Positions 32,033 through 40,870 of a DNA stretch of 64,000 nt are shown in pieces. The stretch lies in contig JBBQHI010000009.1 in the NCBI GenBank assembly GCA_038323835.1, positions 26,529 through 90,528 on the forward strand, written 5' to 3'. The notes below the pieces were generated by a model. It searched no databases and was not told the origin of the DNA. It worked only from the letters and a program-made list of their open reading frames with translations. Within the stretch, counting starts at the first letter, position 1. Each line of letters begins with the position of its first letter. This stretch comes from JACVRW01 sp038323835. Lineage in GTDB: Bacteria > Actinomycetota > Thermoleophilia > Solirubrobacterales > Thermoleophilaceae. Both the position numbers and the translations under genes were made by a program.

Positions 32033-33499
32033 ATGGCCGAGAAGCCCAAGAAGCTCGTCCTGGCGATCATCGACTCGCTGAAGCCGGACATGCTGGACCT
32101 CACGATCGAGGAGGGCCACGCCCCGGCACTGGAGGCGATCCGCGACCGCGGGACCTACATCCGCGACTGCGTGTCCACGTTTCCCTCGGTCACGCCGGTG
32201 GCCTCGGCCGCCATCGCCACCGGAGTGGGCCCGGGCGAGCACCACATCCCGTCGATGAACTGGTTCCACCGCGGCGAGGAGCGGTACGTGGAGTACGGGT
32301 CGTCGTTCCCGGCCACGCGGGCGTTCGGAGTGGTCCGCTCGCTCTTCGACACCGTCTACAACATGAACATGGCCCACCTCACGCGTGGGCGCCGGACCGT
32401 CTTCGAGCACCTGGAGGACGCCGGGCTGCGCACCGCGTGCACCACCTGGCTGATCTACCGGGGCCGGACCAGGCACGACCCGTCGGGAGGCAGCGTCTAC
32501 CGGCGCATCGCGGAGGCGGCTCAGTTCCGGCACCCGGTGTACGGCGCCCGGGAGCTGTTCTACGCGGACCTGTTCGACTCACGAGACACGGGCTGCACCT
32601 CGACGCTCGGCATGCCGGGCCAGCGCGATCGCCACGCCGGCTGCGTGGGGGCCTACCTGATCGAGAACGACCTCTTCGACTTCCTCCTGTTCTCGCTGCC
32701 GGACAACGACTCCTACTCGCACAAGGCGGGGCCGGACGGCCAGGTGCGGTCGATTGCGGAGGCGGACCGGGCGCTAGAGCGGCTCATGCACGCCGCCGGC
32801 GGGGTGGATGAGTTCCTGGAAGGCCACGCGCTGATCGTCATGTCGGACCACTCCCAGACCAAGGTGGAGGAGCGGGTGAACCTCGCCGAGGCCTTCTCCT
32901 CGTGGCGGGTGCTCACACCCTCGGATCCCGCGCCCACGGAGGCGGAGATAGCGCTCTGCCCCGCCGCGCGCTCGGCCCAGGTCTACGTGCTGGACGAGTC
33001 TCGCCGCCACGACCTGGTGCCGAGGGCGGTGGACACGCTGCTGGAGTTGGAGGGCGTTGACCTGGTGGTCACCCGGGAGGGGGGCGGGGTCACGGTGCGC
33101 TCCGGGCGGGGACGACTCTCGTTCCGGCCGGGCGGAGATCTCGTCGACCCGCGTGGCGAGAGATGGGCGATCGAGGGCGACAACGCCGCGCTACTGCTGG
33201 CCGTGGGGACCGGGACGGTGACGAGCGACGAGTACCCCGACGCGCTGGGCCGGCTGTGGTCCGCGGCAAGCTGCCCCCACTCCGGAGACGTGCTGGTGTC
33301 GGCCGTTACGGGCTACGAGTTCGTGGACTGGGGCGGCTCCGACCACGTGGGCGGGGGGAGCCACGGCTCGCTCCAGCGTGACGACTCCGAGGGGGTGCTG
33401 TTGGCCGCCGGGATGCCCGTTCCGGCTCGCGAGCAGTGGTCGCTCAGCGACGTTACCCCCCTTGTGCTGGAGCACTTCCGTGTACCGTTGGACGCATGA
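32033..33499 (+). CDS. Alkaline phosphatase superfamily protein (type I phosphodiesterase/nucleotide pyrophosphatase)
   Basis: 488 residues. Metal-site elements of the superfamily are in place: AIIDSLKPDML (first aspartate), the nucleophile threonine in FPSVTPVASAAIATG, DNDSYSHKAG, SDHSQTKV and the late histidine in GGGSHGSL. It should hydrolyse a phosphodiester or phosphonate-type bond in a two-zinc site. There is no signal peptide, so it is probably cytoplasmic. ATGA overlap with the GtrA gene suggests a link to envelope glycolipid or nucleotide-sugar handling; that is inference. Confidence 0.88.
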   Translation: MAEKPKKLVLAIIDSLKPDMLDLTIEEGHAPALEAIRDRGTYIRDCVSTFPSVTPVASAAIATGVGPGEHHIPSMNWFHRGEERYVEYGSSFPATRAFGVVRSLFDTVYNMNMAHLTRGRRTVFEHLEDAGLRTACTTWLIYRGRTRHDPSGGSVYRRIAEAAQFRHPVYGARELFYADLFDSRDTGCTSTLGMPGQRDRHAGCVGAYLIENDLFDFLLFSLPDNDSYSHKAGPDGQVRSIAEADRALERLMHAAGGVDEFLEGHALIVMSDHSQTKVEERVNLAEAFSSWRVLTPSDPAPTEAEIALCPAARSAQVYVLDESRRHDLVPRAVDTLLELEGVDLVVTREGGGVTVRSGRGRLSFRPGGDLVDPRGERWAIEGDNAALLLAVGTGTVTSDEYPDALGRLWSAASCPHSGDVLVSAVTGYEFVDWGGSDHVGGGSHGSLQRDDSEGVLLAAGMPVPAREQWSLSDVTPLVLEHFRVPLDA

Positions 33500-33972
33500 G
33501 CGACGACGGCGAGACGACCGTCGCCAGCCATCCGCATCGCGTGCACGTCCGGGTCCGTGCCGGGCTGGCCAAGTCGCACAACTGGCTTGAGCTGGCGAAG
33601 TTCTGCGCGGTAGGGGGCTCGGGGTACGTCGTCAACCTGGGGGTGTTCGCGCTGTGCGTGGAGGTACTCGGCATCCACCACCTCGTGGCCGCCACCTGCG
33701 CATTCGTGGTCGCCGTCGTGAACAACTTCTTGTGGAACCGGCGCTGGACGTTCGCCGGCGCCCGCGGGGGCCGGGCCGGCTTCCAGGCCGCTCGCTTCGT
33801 GGCCGTGAGCGTGGTGACCTTCCTGGTCGCCCTCACGATCCTCGAGCTGCTGGTGACCCTCGCCGGGGTGGCGGAACTTCCGGCCCAGGCAATATCGATC
33901 GCGGTATCCACGCCTCTGAACTTCATTGGGAACAAGCTTTGGAGCTTCGCGATCGAGGTTTCCCGAGACTGA
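33496..33972 (+). CDS. GtrA-like membrane protein
   Basis: 158 residues, ATG 33496 overlapping the upstream stop (ATGA). Four membrane helices, with the GtrA/DPMS signature in the first half: FCAVGGSGYVVNLGVFALC and FLWNRRWTF after the second helix. GtrA proteins are thought to flip polyprenyl-phosphate sugars or assist their transfer. Its position before two large membrane proteins with glycosyltransferase character supports such a role. Confidence 0.9.
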   Translation: MSDDGETTVASHPHRVHVRVRAGLAKSHNWLELAKFCAVGGSGYVVNLGVFALCVEVLGIHHLVAATCAFVVAVVNNFLWNRRWTFAGARGGRAGFQAARFVAVSVVTFLVALTILELLVTLAGVAELPAQAISIAVSTPLNFIGNKLWSFAIEVSRD

Positions 33973-33980
33973 GGGCGGCC

Positions 33981-35627
33981 GTGCTGGCGGCGCTCTGCGC
34001 CGCCCTGCTCATGGCCGGGCCCGCCGCAGCGGCCTCCGACCTGCGCCAGCCGCAGTCGCAGACCAATCCGCCGCGCTTCTTCGTGCGCAGCGCGAAGGAC
34101 GTGATCAGCATCGCCGAGCAAGGCTCGAAGGTGCGAGAGGCGCGCCGCGCCGGGCCGCTCCGCCCCACCGCGTACACCAACGGGGTGGGGCGCTGGCAGG
34201 TGAGCTTCTTCCGGGGTGACAACCAGGTCGTGCAGGTGCAGGTGGACGACCGCAGCGGCGCCCTGCTCGAGCAGTGGACCGGGGACCAGGTGGCCTGGAC
34301 GATGGCCCGGGGCTATGAGGGCGCCTTCGGGCGCAAGATCAACGCGCCCTACGTCTGGCTTCCGCTGTGCGTCCTGTTCCTCGCTCCGTTCGTGACCCCC
34401 CGGCGGCCGTTCCGGCTTCTCCACCTCGATCTGCTCGTGATGCTGTCGTTCGGCGTCTCGCACGTCTACTTCAACCGCGGTGAGATCGGTACCTCCGTGC
34501 CGCTCGTGTACCCGGTTCTGCTCTACCTCCTGGCCCGGGCGCTCTTCGCCGGGCTGCGGCCCCGGCCGGGGCCGGGGCCGCTGGTACCGCACGCGTCCAT
34601 GAAGCTCCTGGTGGTCGGGCTCGTGTTCCTACTCTCGTTCCGGATCGCGCTGAACGTGGTGGACTCGAACGTGATCGACGTGGGCTACGCGGGCGTGATC
34701 GGGGCCGATCGGATCATGGACGGGAATCCGCTGTACGGCGAGGGGTTCTCCCGGGACGTGGAGCGCGGCGACACCTACGGCCCGTTGACCTATCTCGCCT
34801 ACGTCCCCTTCGAGCAGGCGATGCCCTGGAGCGGACGCTGGGACGATCTCCCTGCGGCGCACGGTGCCTCGATCTTCTTCGACCTGCTCGTGGCGGGCGG
34901 GCTGCTGCTGCTCGGCCGCCGGCTGAGGGCGGGCCCGGAGGGCCGGAGGCTCGGCCTGGCGCTGGCCTACGCGTGGGCCGCCTACCCGTACACCGCCTTC
35001 ACGCTCGAGACGAACTCGAACGACTCGCTGGTGGCCGTGGCCTGTGTGGCCGCGTTGCTGGCACTTACGCTCGACCCGCCGCGCGCGAAGCTCTCGGCGC
35101 TGGCGCGCGGCGCCGCGGTCGGCGCCGGGGCGGCGGCCAAGTTCGCCCCGCTGGCGCTGGCCCCCCTGTTCGCGACCGCCCCCGCACCGCGCCGGACGCG
35201 GGTGGCGCTCGTGGCCCTCGGCGTGCTGGCTGTGCTCGCGGTCACGGTGGTCCCCTACGTGCCTCACGGCGACGTGCGCGAGCTCTACGACCGCACGGTG
35301 GGCTACCAGGCCGGTCGCCCCTCGCCCTTCAGCGTCTGGGGTCAGGCGCCGATCGAATGGCTGCACACGGTGGTGAAGGTGGTGGTGGCCGCCTTCGCCG
35401 TCGGCGTGGCGTTCGTGCCCCGGGAGAAGAGCCCGCGCCAGGTCGCGGCCCTCGGGGCGGCGGTGCTGATCGGCCTGCAGCTGATCGCCACCCACTGGTT
35501 CTACCTCTACGTGGTGTGGTTCGCCCCGTTCGTCCTCGTGGTGGTGATGACCGCTTACGAACGCCCGGCCGACGAGCCCCCGGCCCCCGGTCCGCAGGCC
35601 GTGGACCGCGAGGTCGTGCTCGCTTGA
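33981..35627 (+). CDS. Multi-pass membrane protein, GT-C type glycosyltransferase-like, with N-terminal extracytoplasmic domain
   Basis: About 548 residues from GTG 33981, with GAGGG five bases upstream; TTG 33939 and CTG 33969 in the same frame are alternatives that would give a charged n-region. A signal-like segment ends in GPAAAASD, followed by a small soluble domain (about 30-110, PepSY-like by pattern: GRWQVSFFRGDNQVVQVQVD) and then about ten membrane helices. The segment DGNPLYGEGF after a membrane helix resembles the acidic first loop of GT-C mannosyl- or arabinosyltransferases using polyprenyl-phosphate donors. Acceptor and donor are unknown. Confidence 0.7.
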   Translation: MLAALCAALLMAGPAAAASDLRQPQSQTNPPRFFVRSAKDVISIAEQGSKVREARRAGPLRPTAYTNGVGRWQVSFFRGDNQVVQVQVDDRSGALLEQWTGDQVAWTMARGYEGAFGRKINAPYVWLPLCVLFLAPFVTPRRPFRLLHLDLLVMLSFGVSHVYFNRGEIGTSVPLVYPVLLYLLARALFAGLRPRPGPGPLVPHASMKLLVVGLVFLLSFRIALNVVDSNVIDVGYAGVIGADRIMDGNPLYGEGFSRDVERGDTYGPLTYLAYVPFEQAMPWSGRWDDLPAAHGASIFFDLLVAGGLLLLGRRLRAGPEGRRLGLALAYAWAAYPYTAFTLETNSNDSLVAVACVAALLALTLDPPRAKLSALARGAAVGAGAAAKFAPLALAPLFATAPAPRRTRVALVALGVLAVLAVTVVPYVPHGDVRELYDRTVGYQAGRPSPFSVWGQAPIEWLHTVVKVVVAAFAVGVAFVPREKSPRQVAALGAAVLIGLQLIATHWFYLYVVWFAPFVLVVVMTAYERPADEPPAPGPQAVDREVVLA

Positions 35628-36841
35628 GGCGCGCCGCCGCCCTCGCGCTTGCGGTGCTCGCGGCGGGCTGGGCCATCTCGCTCTGGGTGCCGCCCGCCTC
35701 GGACGACCGGGTCAACGACCTCTACGTCTACCGGAGCTTTGCCGCACCCATACTCGACGGGAAGCTGCCCTACCGGGACGTGTTCTTCGAGTACCCGCCT
35801 CTTGCCGCGCCCGCCATCGCGCTGCCCGGCGTCGTGGGCACGGGCGAGCAGACCTTCCGCTACGCCTTCGCCGCGTGGATGCTGCCTGCCGCGGCCGCCC
35901 TGGTTCTGCTGTGCGGCTTCCTCGCGGCGCGCACCGGCGGCGATCCGCGCCGAGCCATGCTTGTGGCGGCGGTGACCCCGCTTCTCACCGGCGCAATGGT
36001 GCGCACGCACTTCGACCTGGTGCCAGTGGTGCTCGTGCTCGGCGCACTGGCCCTGCTTGTAGACGGACGTCCGCGCACGGGCATGGCGGTGCTGGGCCTG
36101 GCGGTGATGACGAAGGGCTTTCCGATCGTGGCCGTCCCGCCGGCCCTGGCCTGGGTCGTGGTGCGCGAGGGCCGCGCCGAGGCCCTGCGGGCGGGCGCGG
36201 TGCTCGGAGCGACCGTGGCCGCGATCGCCCTCGCGGCGGTGGCCGTGTCCCCCGGCGGCGCGTGGGACGCCCTGCGCTTCCAGACGGACCGCCCGGTGCA
36301 GATCGAGAGCACGGCCGCGAGCGCGCTCTACGCCCTCGACGGCCTGGGCCTCGGCCACGCGGTGCACGTGGCGAGCAACCGCTCCGACGGCCTCGAGCAC
36401 CCCGCGGCGGGTGCCGCCGGTGCGCTCCTGCTCGGGCTTCTGTGCGCGCTGGTGGCGGTGCTCACGATGCTCGCGCGCAGAGCGGAACCCCGGGCGCTCG
36501 TCCTGTCCTGCCTGATCGCCGTGGCGGGCTTCGCGGTGCTGGGCAAGGTCCTGTCGCCCCAGTTCCTCGTGTGGCTGGTGCCGCTCGGTGCGCTCGCCTT
36601 CGCCTGGCGCATGGACACCCTGGGGCTCGCCGTGGTGCTGGCGGTGGCGCTGACCCAGCTCGAGTTTCCCGCCCACTACTTCGACCTGCGCGACCGCGAG
36701 CCGCTCGTGGTGGCACTCGTCTGCCTGCGCAACGGCGTGCTGCTCGGGGTGCTCGGCCTGGCCGTGCGAGCGCTACAGGCGGGCGGGGAGGAGCACCTGA
36801 GCGATGCTCGTGGCCAGCCCGCCCTCGCCGCCCTCGATTAG
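35624..36841 (+). CDS. Multi-pass membrane protein, GT87-like glycosyltransferase candidate
   Basis: 405 residues, TTG start at 35624 overlapping the previous stop (TTGA). About ten to eleven membrane helices. The first periplasmic loop has VNDLYVYRSFAAPILDGKLP and YRDVFFEYPPL, the pattern of GT87/DUF2029 polyprenyl-phosphate mannosyltransferases, with acidic residues for catalysis; KGFPIVAVPPAL and KVLSPQFLVWLVPLGAL also fit. It pairs with the preceding GT-like gene. The last 69 bases overlap the minus-strand ymdB, an unusually long convergent overlap. Confidence 0.75.
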   Translation: MRRAAALALAVLAAGWAISLWVPPASDDRVNDLYVYRSFAAPILDGKLPYRDVFFEYPPLAAPAIALPGVVGTGEQTFRYAFAAWMLPAAAALVLLCGFLAARTGGDPRRAMLVAAVTPLLTGAMVRTHFDLVPVVLVLGALALLVDGRPRTGMAVLGLAVMTKGFPIVAVPPALAWVVVREGRAEALRAGAVLGATVAAIALAAVAVSPGGAWDALRFQTDRPVQIESTAASALYALDGLGLGHAVHVASNRSDGLEHPAAGAAGALLLGLLCALVAVLTMLARRAEPRALVLSCLIAVAGFAVLGKVLSPQFLVWLVPLGALAFAWRMDTLGLAVVLAVALTQLEFPAHYFDLRDREPLVVALVCLRNGVLLGVLGLAVRALQAGGEEHLSDARGQPALAALD

Positions 36842-37552
36842 CACCGCGTTCAGCCACGGGTCCTCCTTCGAGGTTTCGAAGCGAACCTGGGTCAGGGTGA
36901 GGAAGCGCTCGATCGCCTGCTCGCGCTTCACGCCGATCACCCCGCCCCGCGGGCCGGTCATGCCCACGTCGGTGATGTAGGCGGTGCCGCCGGGGAGCAC
37001 GCGGGCGTCGGCCGTGGGCACGTGGGTGTGGGTGCCCACGACCGCGGTTACGCGGCCGTCGAGGTACCACCCGAGGGCCACCTTCTCGCTGGTGGCCTCA
37101 GCGTGCATGTCCACCAGCACGTGATCGGCCGCGCCGCGCAGCTCGGACACCAGCGCGTCCGCCTCGGCGAAGGGCGAGCGCACGGCGTCGAGGTAGAGCT
37201 GGCCCGAGAGGTTGATCACGCCGAGCCGCGTCCCGTCCCGCTCCACCACGGTGTGCCCGCGGCCCGGACTGCCCTTCGGGAAATTGGCCGGGCGGATGAT
37301 CCGCTCGTCGCGGTCCAGAAACTCGTAGACCGCGCGGTGGCGGTAGGCGTGGTTGCCGAGCGTGATCGCATCGGCGCCCATGTCCAGCAGCTCCCGGGCC
37401 GTGCGTTCGGTGATGCCCACGCCCCCGGCGGAGTTCTCCCCGTTCACCACCACGAAATCCAGCGCCTGCTCCCGGCGCAGCGCCGGCAGGAGCGAGGCCA
37501 GCGTCCGCCGGCCCAGACCACCCACCACGTCACCGACGAACAGGAGCCTCAC
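36773..37552 (-). CDS. ymdB: YmdB/TIGR00282 family metallophosphoesterase
   Basis: 259 residues from GTG 37552. It has the calcineurin-like fold motifs of the family: FVGDVVGGLGR, VVNGENSAGGVGIT, ITLGNHAYRH and the C-terminal GTHTHVPTADARVLP. B. subtilis YmdB hydrolyses 2',3'-cAMP/cGMP and affects biofilm and RNA decay. The open frame continues upstream of 37552, but the motif-bearing protein starts here. It diverges from the ABC transporter at 37584 by 31 bases. Confidence 0.92.
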   Translation of the reverse strand: MRLLFVGDVVGGLGRRTLASLLPALRREQALDFVVVNGENSAGGVGITERTARELLDMGADAITLGNHAYRHRAVYEFLDRDERIIRPANFPKGSPGRGHTVVERDGTRLGVINLSGQLYLDAVRSPFAEADALVSELRGAADHVLVDMHAEATSEKVALGWYLDGRVTAVVGTHTHVPTADARVLPGGTAYITDVGMTGPRGGVIGVKREQAIERFLTLTQVRFETSKEDPWLNAVLIEGGEGGLATSIAQVLLPARL

Positions 37553-37583
37553 CGGAGCGATTCTGCCAAGCTCCGCCGCCGTG

Positions 37584-38321
37584 ATGGCGAGCACTCCTGC
37601 CAGGACGGCCGCCGCCGGCCATCCCCCGGTGCTCGAGGCCACGGGCCTGACCAAGCGCTTCGGCGAGCGCGAGGCTCTGAAGGCGGTGTCCTTTTCCGCC
37701 GCCCGCGGTGAGCTGGTGGCGATCATCGGCCCGAACGGCGCGGGTAAGACCACCCTTCTCTCGATCCTGGCCGGAATCCAGCGACCCGACGGTGGCAACG
37801 TGTCGAAGTCGCCGGACGAGGTGGGCTGGGTTCCGCAGCAGCCCTCGCTCTACGGGAAGCTCACGGTGGCCGAGAATCTCCAGTTGTTCTCCCGCCTGGA
37901 GCGCGTGCCCGACCCGGCGGAGACGGTGGACCACATGCTGGAGCTCACCGACCTGCGCGACCGCGCCGGGGACCAGGTGGGCACCCTCTCCGGCGGCAAC
38001 CGCCAGCGCGTGAACATCGCCATCGGGCTGCTCGGCCGGCCCGAGGTGCTGCTCCTCGACGAGCCCAGCGCGGCTCTGGACCCGCGCCAGCGCGAGCGCC
38101 TGTGGGAGTTCATCCTGAGACTTGCGGCCGACGGCACCACGGTCCTCTACGCCACGCACAACGTTCAGGAGGCCGACCGCTACGCGGACCAGCTGGTGGT
38201 CCTTGCGGACGGCGAGCGGCTCTTCGACGGCTCGCCGCGCGAGCTCGAGGAGGTGGTGGGCGCCCAGGGCCTCGACTTCGAGGCCGCCTTCGTGCGCTTC
38301 CTCCACCAGCGCGGGCACTGA
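37584..38321 (+). CDS. ABC transporter ATP-binding protein
   Basis: 245 residues, ATG 37584 (GTG 37581 also possible). Walker A IGPNGAGKTT, Q-loop VGWVPQQPSLYG, signature LSGGNRQRVNIA, Walker B VLLLDEPSAALD and the switch histidine in YATHNVQEAD are all present. It powers the ABC-2 type permease encoded immediately downstream (TGATG overlap). Substrate unknown. Confidence 0.95.
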   Translation: MASTPARTAAAGHPPVLEATGLTKRFGEREALKAVSFSAARGELVAIIGPNGAGKTTLLSILAGIQRPDGGNVSKSPDEVGWVPQQPSLYGKLTVAENLQLFSRLERVPDPAETVDHMLELTDLRDRAGDQVGTLSGGNRQRVNIAIGLLGRPEVLLLDEPSAALDPRQRERLWEFILRLAADGTTVLYATHNVQEADRYADQLVVLADGERLFDGSPRELEEVVGAQGLDFEAAFVRFLHQRGH

Positions 38322-39658
38322 TGCGCTGGCTGCTGGCCAAGGACCTGCGCATCCTGCGCCGCTCCCCGATGCTGGTGGGGCTGCTCGTGATCTACCCGGT
38401 GATCATCGCCGTGCTGATCGGCTTCGCGCTCTCGAAGGGACCGGACAAGCCGAAGGTGGCCTTCTACAACGCGCTGCCCGAATCAGCCAGGACCGTCGAG
38501 CTCGGCGGCCAGCGAATCGACATCACCGTCCAAGGCGGAAAGCTGTTCGGATCGATCGAGCCGGTGCCGGTGAAGAGCAAGGCCGAGGCGATCCAGAAGG
38601 TGAAGGACGGCGAGGCGCTGGGTGCGCTGATCATCCCCCGCGACCTCACCGAAAAGCTCCAGTCCGGGCTGGAGTCGGGCACCGTCGAGGTGTACTACAA
38701 CGCCGACGACCCGGCCAAGCGGCAGTACGTGGAGAGCACGATCAAGGCCGAGGTGCAGACGGCCAATGCCGCCCTCACCAAGCGGATCGCCGCCGAGGCC
38801 CTGGACCTGCTGAAGCTGATCAGCACGGGGGGCGAGTACCACTTCCTCGGCCAGGACTTCACCATCCTCGGGCTGGAGCGCTCCGAGCAGATATTGGCCG
38901 CCGCGCAGAAGGATCTCCCGAAGTCATCGCCCAAGCGGGGGGAGATCGAGAAGGTGAGGGGCTTCTTCAAGCTCGCGCGGGACAACCTGTCGTTCTCCGA
39001 CGACGTGCTGAACGTGGTGGGTCAACCCCTCCAGGTGAAGGCCAAGTCACTGAACGGCGGCCGCAACTCGCTCAGCTCCTTCGCGGTGGCCCTCGCCGTG
39101 GCGGTGTCGCTCATGTTCATCACGCTGCTCCTGGCCAGCGGCACGCTCGCACTCGAGCGGGAGGAGAACGCCTTTCCGCGGCTGGTCCGGGGACTCGTGT
39201 CGCGCACCGGGCTGCTGGTGGAGAAGGCGGCGCTGGCCACCATCTGCTCAGCGGCCGTGGGGCTTCTCCTGCTCGTCGGGCTCGGTTTGTTCATCAAGCT
39301 CGACTGGGGGCGCTTCCCGCTGTGGGTAGTAGCGATGCTGGCCGGTGCCGTGGGGTTCGCGGCGATGGGCCTGGCCATCGGCGCCCTCACCCGCGAGGTG
39401 AGAGCAGCCTCGCTGCTGGCCTTCATGCTCTCGCTGCCGCTGGCCTTCCTCGCGCTCGTGCCCTCCGGAGCCGTGGCCCCCGCGCTCTACGACGTGATGC
39501 GGGTGATCTCGGCCGTCTTCCCCTTCAAGGCCACGCTCGACGCCCTCGACGCGGCGCTGAACGACGCCGGCGGGCTCACCGGCCCGCTGCTCCACCTGGC
39601 CGTGCTCACATTGGCCTTCGGGGCCATCGCCCGGCTGGGCCTGCGCCGCTTCGCTTGA
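38321..39658 (+). CDS. ABC-2 type transporter permease
   Basis: 445 residues, ATG 38321 sharing its A with the ATPase stop. One N-terminal helix (VGLLVIYPVIIAVLIGFALS) is followed by a large extracytoplasmic domain of about 230 residues, then about five membrane helices; this is the topology of ABC-2/YhgE-type exporters. Together with the ATPase it probably exports a drug, lipid or envelope component. A fragment resembling the palindromic element begins three bases after the stop. Confidence 0.88.
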   Translation: MRWLLAKDLRILRRSPMLVGLLVIYPVIIAVLIGFALSKGPDKPKVAFYNALPESARTVELGGQRIDITVQGGKLFGSIEPVPVKSKAEAIQKVKDGEALGALIIPRDLTEKLQSGLESGTVEVYYNADDPAKRQYVESTIKAEVQTANAALTKRIAAEALDLLKLISTGGEYHFLGQDFTILGLERSEQILAAAQKDLPKSSPKRGEIEKVRGFFKLARDNLSFSDDVLNVVGQPLQVKAKSLNGGRNSLSSFAVALAVAVSLMFITLLLASGTLALEREENAFPRLVRGLVSRTGLLVEKAALATICSAAVGLLLLVGLGLFIKLDWGRFPLWVVAMLAGAVGFAAMGLAIGALTREVRAASLLAFMLSLPLAFLALVPSGAVAPALYDVMRVISAVFPFKATLDALDAALNDAGGLTGPLLHLAVLTLAFGAIARLGLRRFA

Positions 39659-39660
39659 TT

Positions 39661-39680
39661 CATGGCTGCGCTGCTCGCCT
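39661..39680 (+). repeat. Possible fragment of the dispersed palindromic element
   Basis: CATGGCTGCGCTGCTCGCCT matches the left end of the element (CATGGCTGCGGTGCTCGCCC) at 18 of 20 bases and begins just after the permease stop, like other copies. The hairpin and right half are absent. Confidence 0.4.
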
Positions 39681-39687
39681 GGGCCGC

Positions 39688-40173
39688 TCAGGCATGGCGC
39701 CTTCGGCGGAACACGTCCGTCGAGAGGGAGTCCACGCGGTCCAGGAACAGCAGGCCGTCGAGGTGGTCGATCTCGTGGAGCAGGCAGCGGGCCTCGAAGC
39801 CGGTCGACTCCAGCCGCATGCCCCGCGCCTCGATCTCGATGTGCGTCGCGCGCCGTACGTTGGCGGTGAGGTGGGGGATGCTGAGGCAGCCCTCGCGCGC
39901 CACGTCCGCGCCCTGCTGGCTCACGATCACCGGGTTCACCAGCACCACCTGCCCATTCGAGCGCTCGGCCTTCGGGTGCTCGCTCACGTCCACCACGACG
40001 ATGCGCAGGGGAGCTCCGATCTGCGGCGCCGCCAGCCCGATACAGCCTGGATGGGCGTTCATCGTGTCGAGCAGGTCCGCCGCGGCGTCCCCCGGCTCCT
40101 CGTCGTCGGCGAGAGCGCGGGACACCTCCTTGAGCGCGCGGTTCGGGTAGCGGAGGACGGGCCGGACGGCCAC
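39688..40173 (-). CDS. def: Peptide deformylase
   Basis: 161 residues, GTG start at 40173. The three family motifs are intact: GLAAPQIG, EGCLSIP (zinc/iron cysteine) and HEIDHLDG (two metal histidines and catalytic glutamate). It removes the formyl group from nascent proteins. It is somewhat shorter than many actinobacterial forms. It lies six bases after the ACT-domain gene and probably shares its transcript. Confidence 0.96.
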   Translation of the reverse strand: MAVRPVLRYPNRALKEVSRALADDEEPGDAAADLLDTMNAHPGCIGLAAPQIGAPLRIVVVDVSEHPKAERSNGQVVLVNPVIVSQQGADVAREGCLSIPHLTANVRRATHIEIEARGMRLESTGFEARCLLHEIDHLDGLLFLDRVDSLSTDVFRRRRHA

Positions 40174-40179
40174 GGATCC

Positions 40180-40731
40180 CTAGAGAGCGTCCTGCTCGAG
40201 CTCGCGCAGGGTGACCTCCACACCCTCCGCCCGGCCCACCCCGGCCAGCTCCTGCTCGAGCTCGTCGGGCGTGAGCCCGGGGGGCAGGGCCACCTCCATC
40301 ATGAGCACGTAGAGCGGATCCCCGTCGTCGTCCTCGAGCAGGCGGGTGTTGAGGTCGGTGATGTCCACCGAGCGTCCCGCCAGCGCGGTGGCCGCCGCGT
40401 GGACGATGCCGGGGTGGTCCACGCCGTAGACGGTGACCATGTGCGAGGGCTCAGGGCCCGAGGCTGAGAGGTCGCCCACGTCGCGGAGCGTGAGCGCCTC
40501 GAGCTCCAGCGCGGTGGCGGCCGAGTCGAGATCGGCGGCCAGGGCGTTCCGGTCCACGTCCTCGGGCGCGGCCAGCACCAGCATCATCGCGAAGTGGCCG
40601 CGGAGGATCGTCATCTGCGAGTCCTCCACGTTCACCTCGTGACGCAGCAGCACTCCGCTGATATCGGCCACGATGCCGGGCCGGTCGCGGCCGATCGCTG
40701 AGACGGCGAGGTGGCGCACGCAGGCGAGCAT
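40180..40731 (-). CDS. Double ACT-domain protein (GcvR-like)
   Basis: 183 residues from ATG 40731. Two ACT domains: the first (about 7-90) starts VSAIGRDRPGIVADISGVL, the second (about 95-175) includes VYGVDHPGIVHAAATAL. This is the architecture of the glycine cleavage regulator GcvR and its relatives; no enzyme domain is present. A downstream GTG (VRHLAV) is an alternative start. The open frame runs upstream through two palindromic elements, but that part reads as repeat, not protein. Confidence 0.85.
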   Translation of the reverse strand: MLACVRHLAVSAIGRDRPGIVADISGVLLRHEVNVEDSQMTILRGHFAMMLVLAAPEDVDRNALAADLDSAATALELEALTLRDVGDLSASGPEPSHMVTVYGVDHPGIVHAAATALAGRSVDITDLNTRLLEDDDGDPLYVLMMEVALPPGLTPDELEQELAGVGRAEGVEVTLRELEQDAL

Positions 40732-40742
40732 ACGGGCCCCGC

Positions 40743-40853
40743 CGTACCGCACCATGCCCCGGGGAGGAGCGGAGCCCGATCGTTGATCGGGCGAGTACCG
40801 CACCATGCCATCAGGAGCGGAGCCCGATCGTTGATCGGGCGAGCACCGCACCC
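40743..40853 (-). repeat. Tandem palindromic elements, about 2.3 copies
   Basis: Two full units at 40763-40809 and 40810-40853, plus a right-hand partial at 40743-40757. Each unit carries GCCCGATC-GTT-GATCGGGC, flanked by GGAGCGGA on one side and GAG(C/T)ACCGCACC on the other. The array fills the space between the divergent ACT gene and hemB and ends four bases before the hemB -10 candidate. There is no spacer/repeat pattern of a CRISPR. Confidence 0.85.
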
Positions 40854-40856
40854 CCC

Positions 40857-40862
40857 TAGACT
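40857..40862 (+). promoter_or_regulatory. Candidate -10 box (TAGACT) of hemB
   Basis: TAGACT ends eight bases before ATG 40871. Position -35 would fall inside the palindromic array, so the elements may shape this promoter. The spacing implies a leaderless or nearly leaderless hemB message. Confidence 0.45.
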
Positions 40863-40870
40863 GCTCAGCA

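Noticed and set aside
31349..32533. N-terminal extension of the PLP aminotransferase (open frame for about 395 more codons)
   Set aside because: The extension is antisense to the DUF4126 and phosphodiesterase genes and has shadow-type composition; the aminotransferase homology begins near 31348.
40743..40853. CRISPR array
   Set aside because: Units are adjacent with no unique spacers, fewer than three full repeats and no cas genes; they belong to the dispersed palindromic family.
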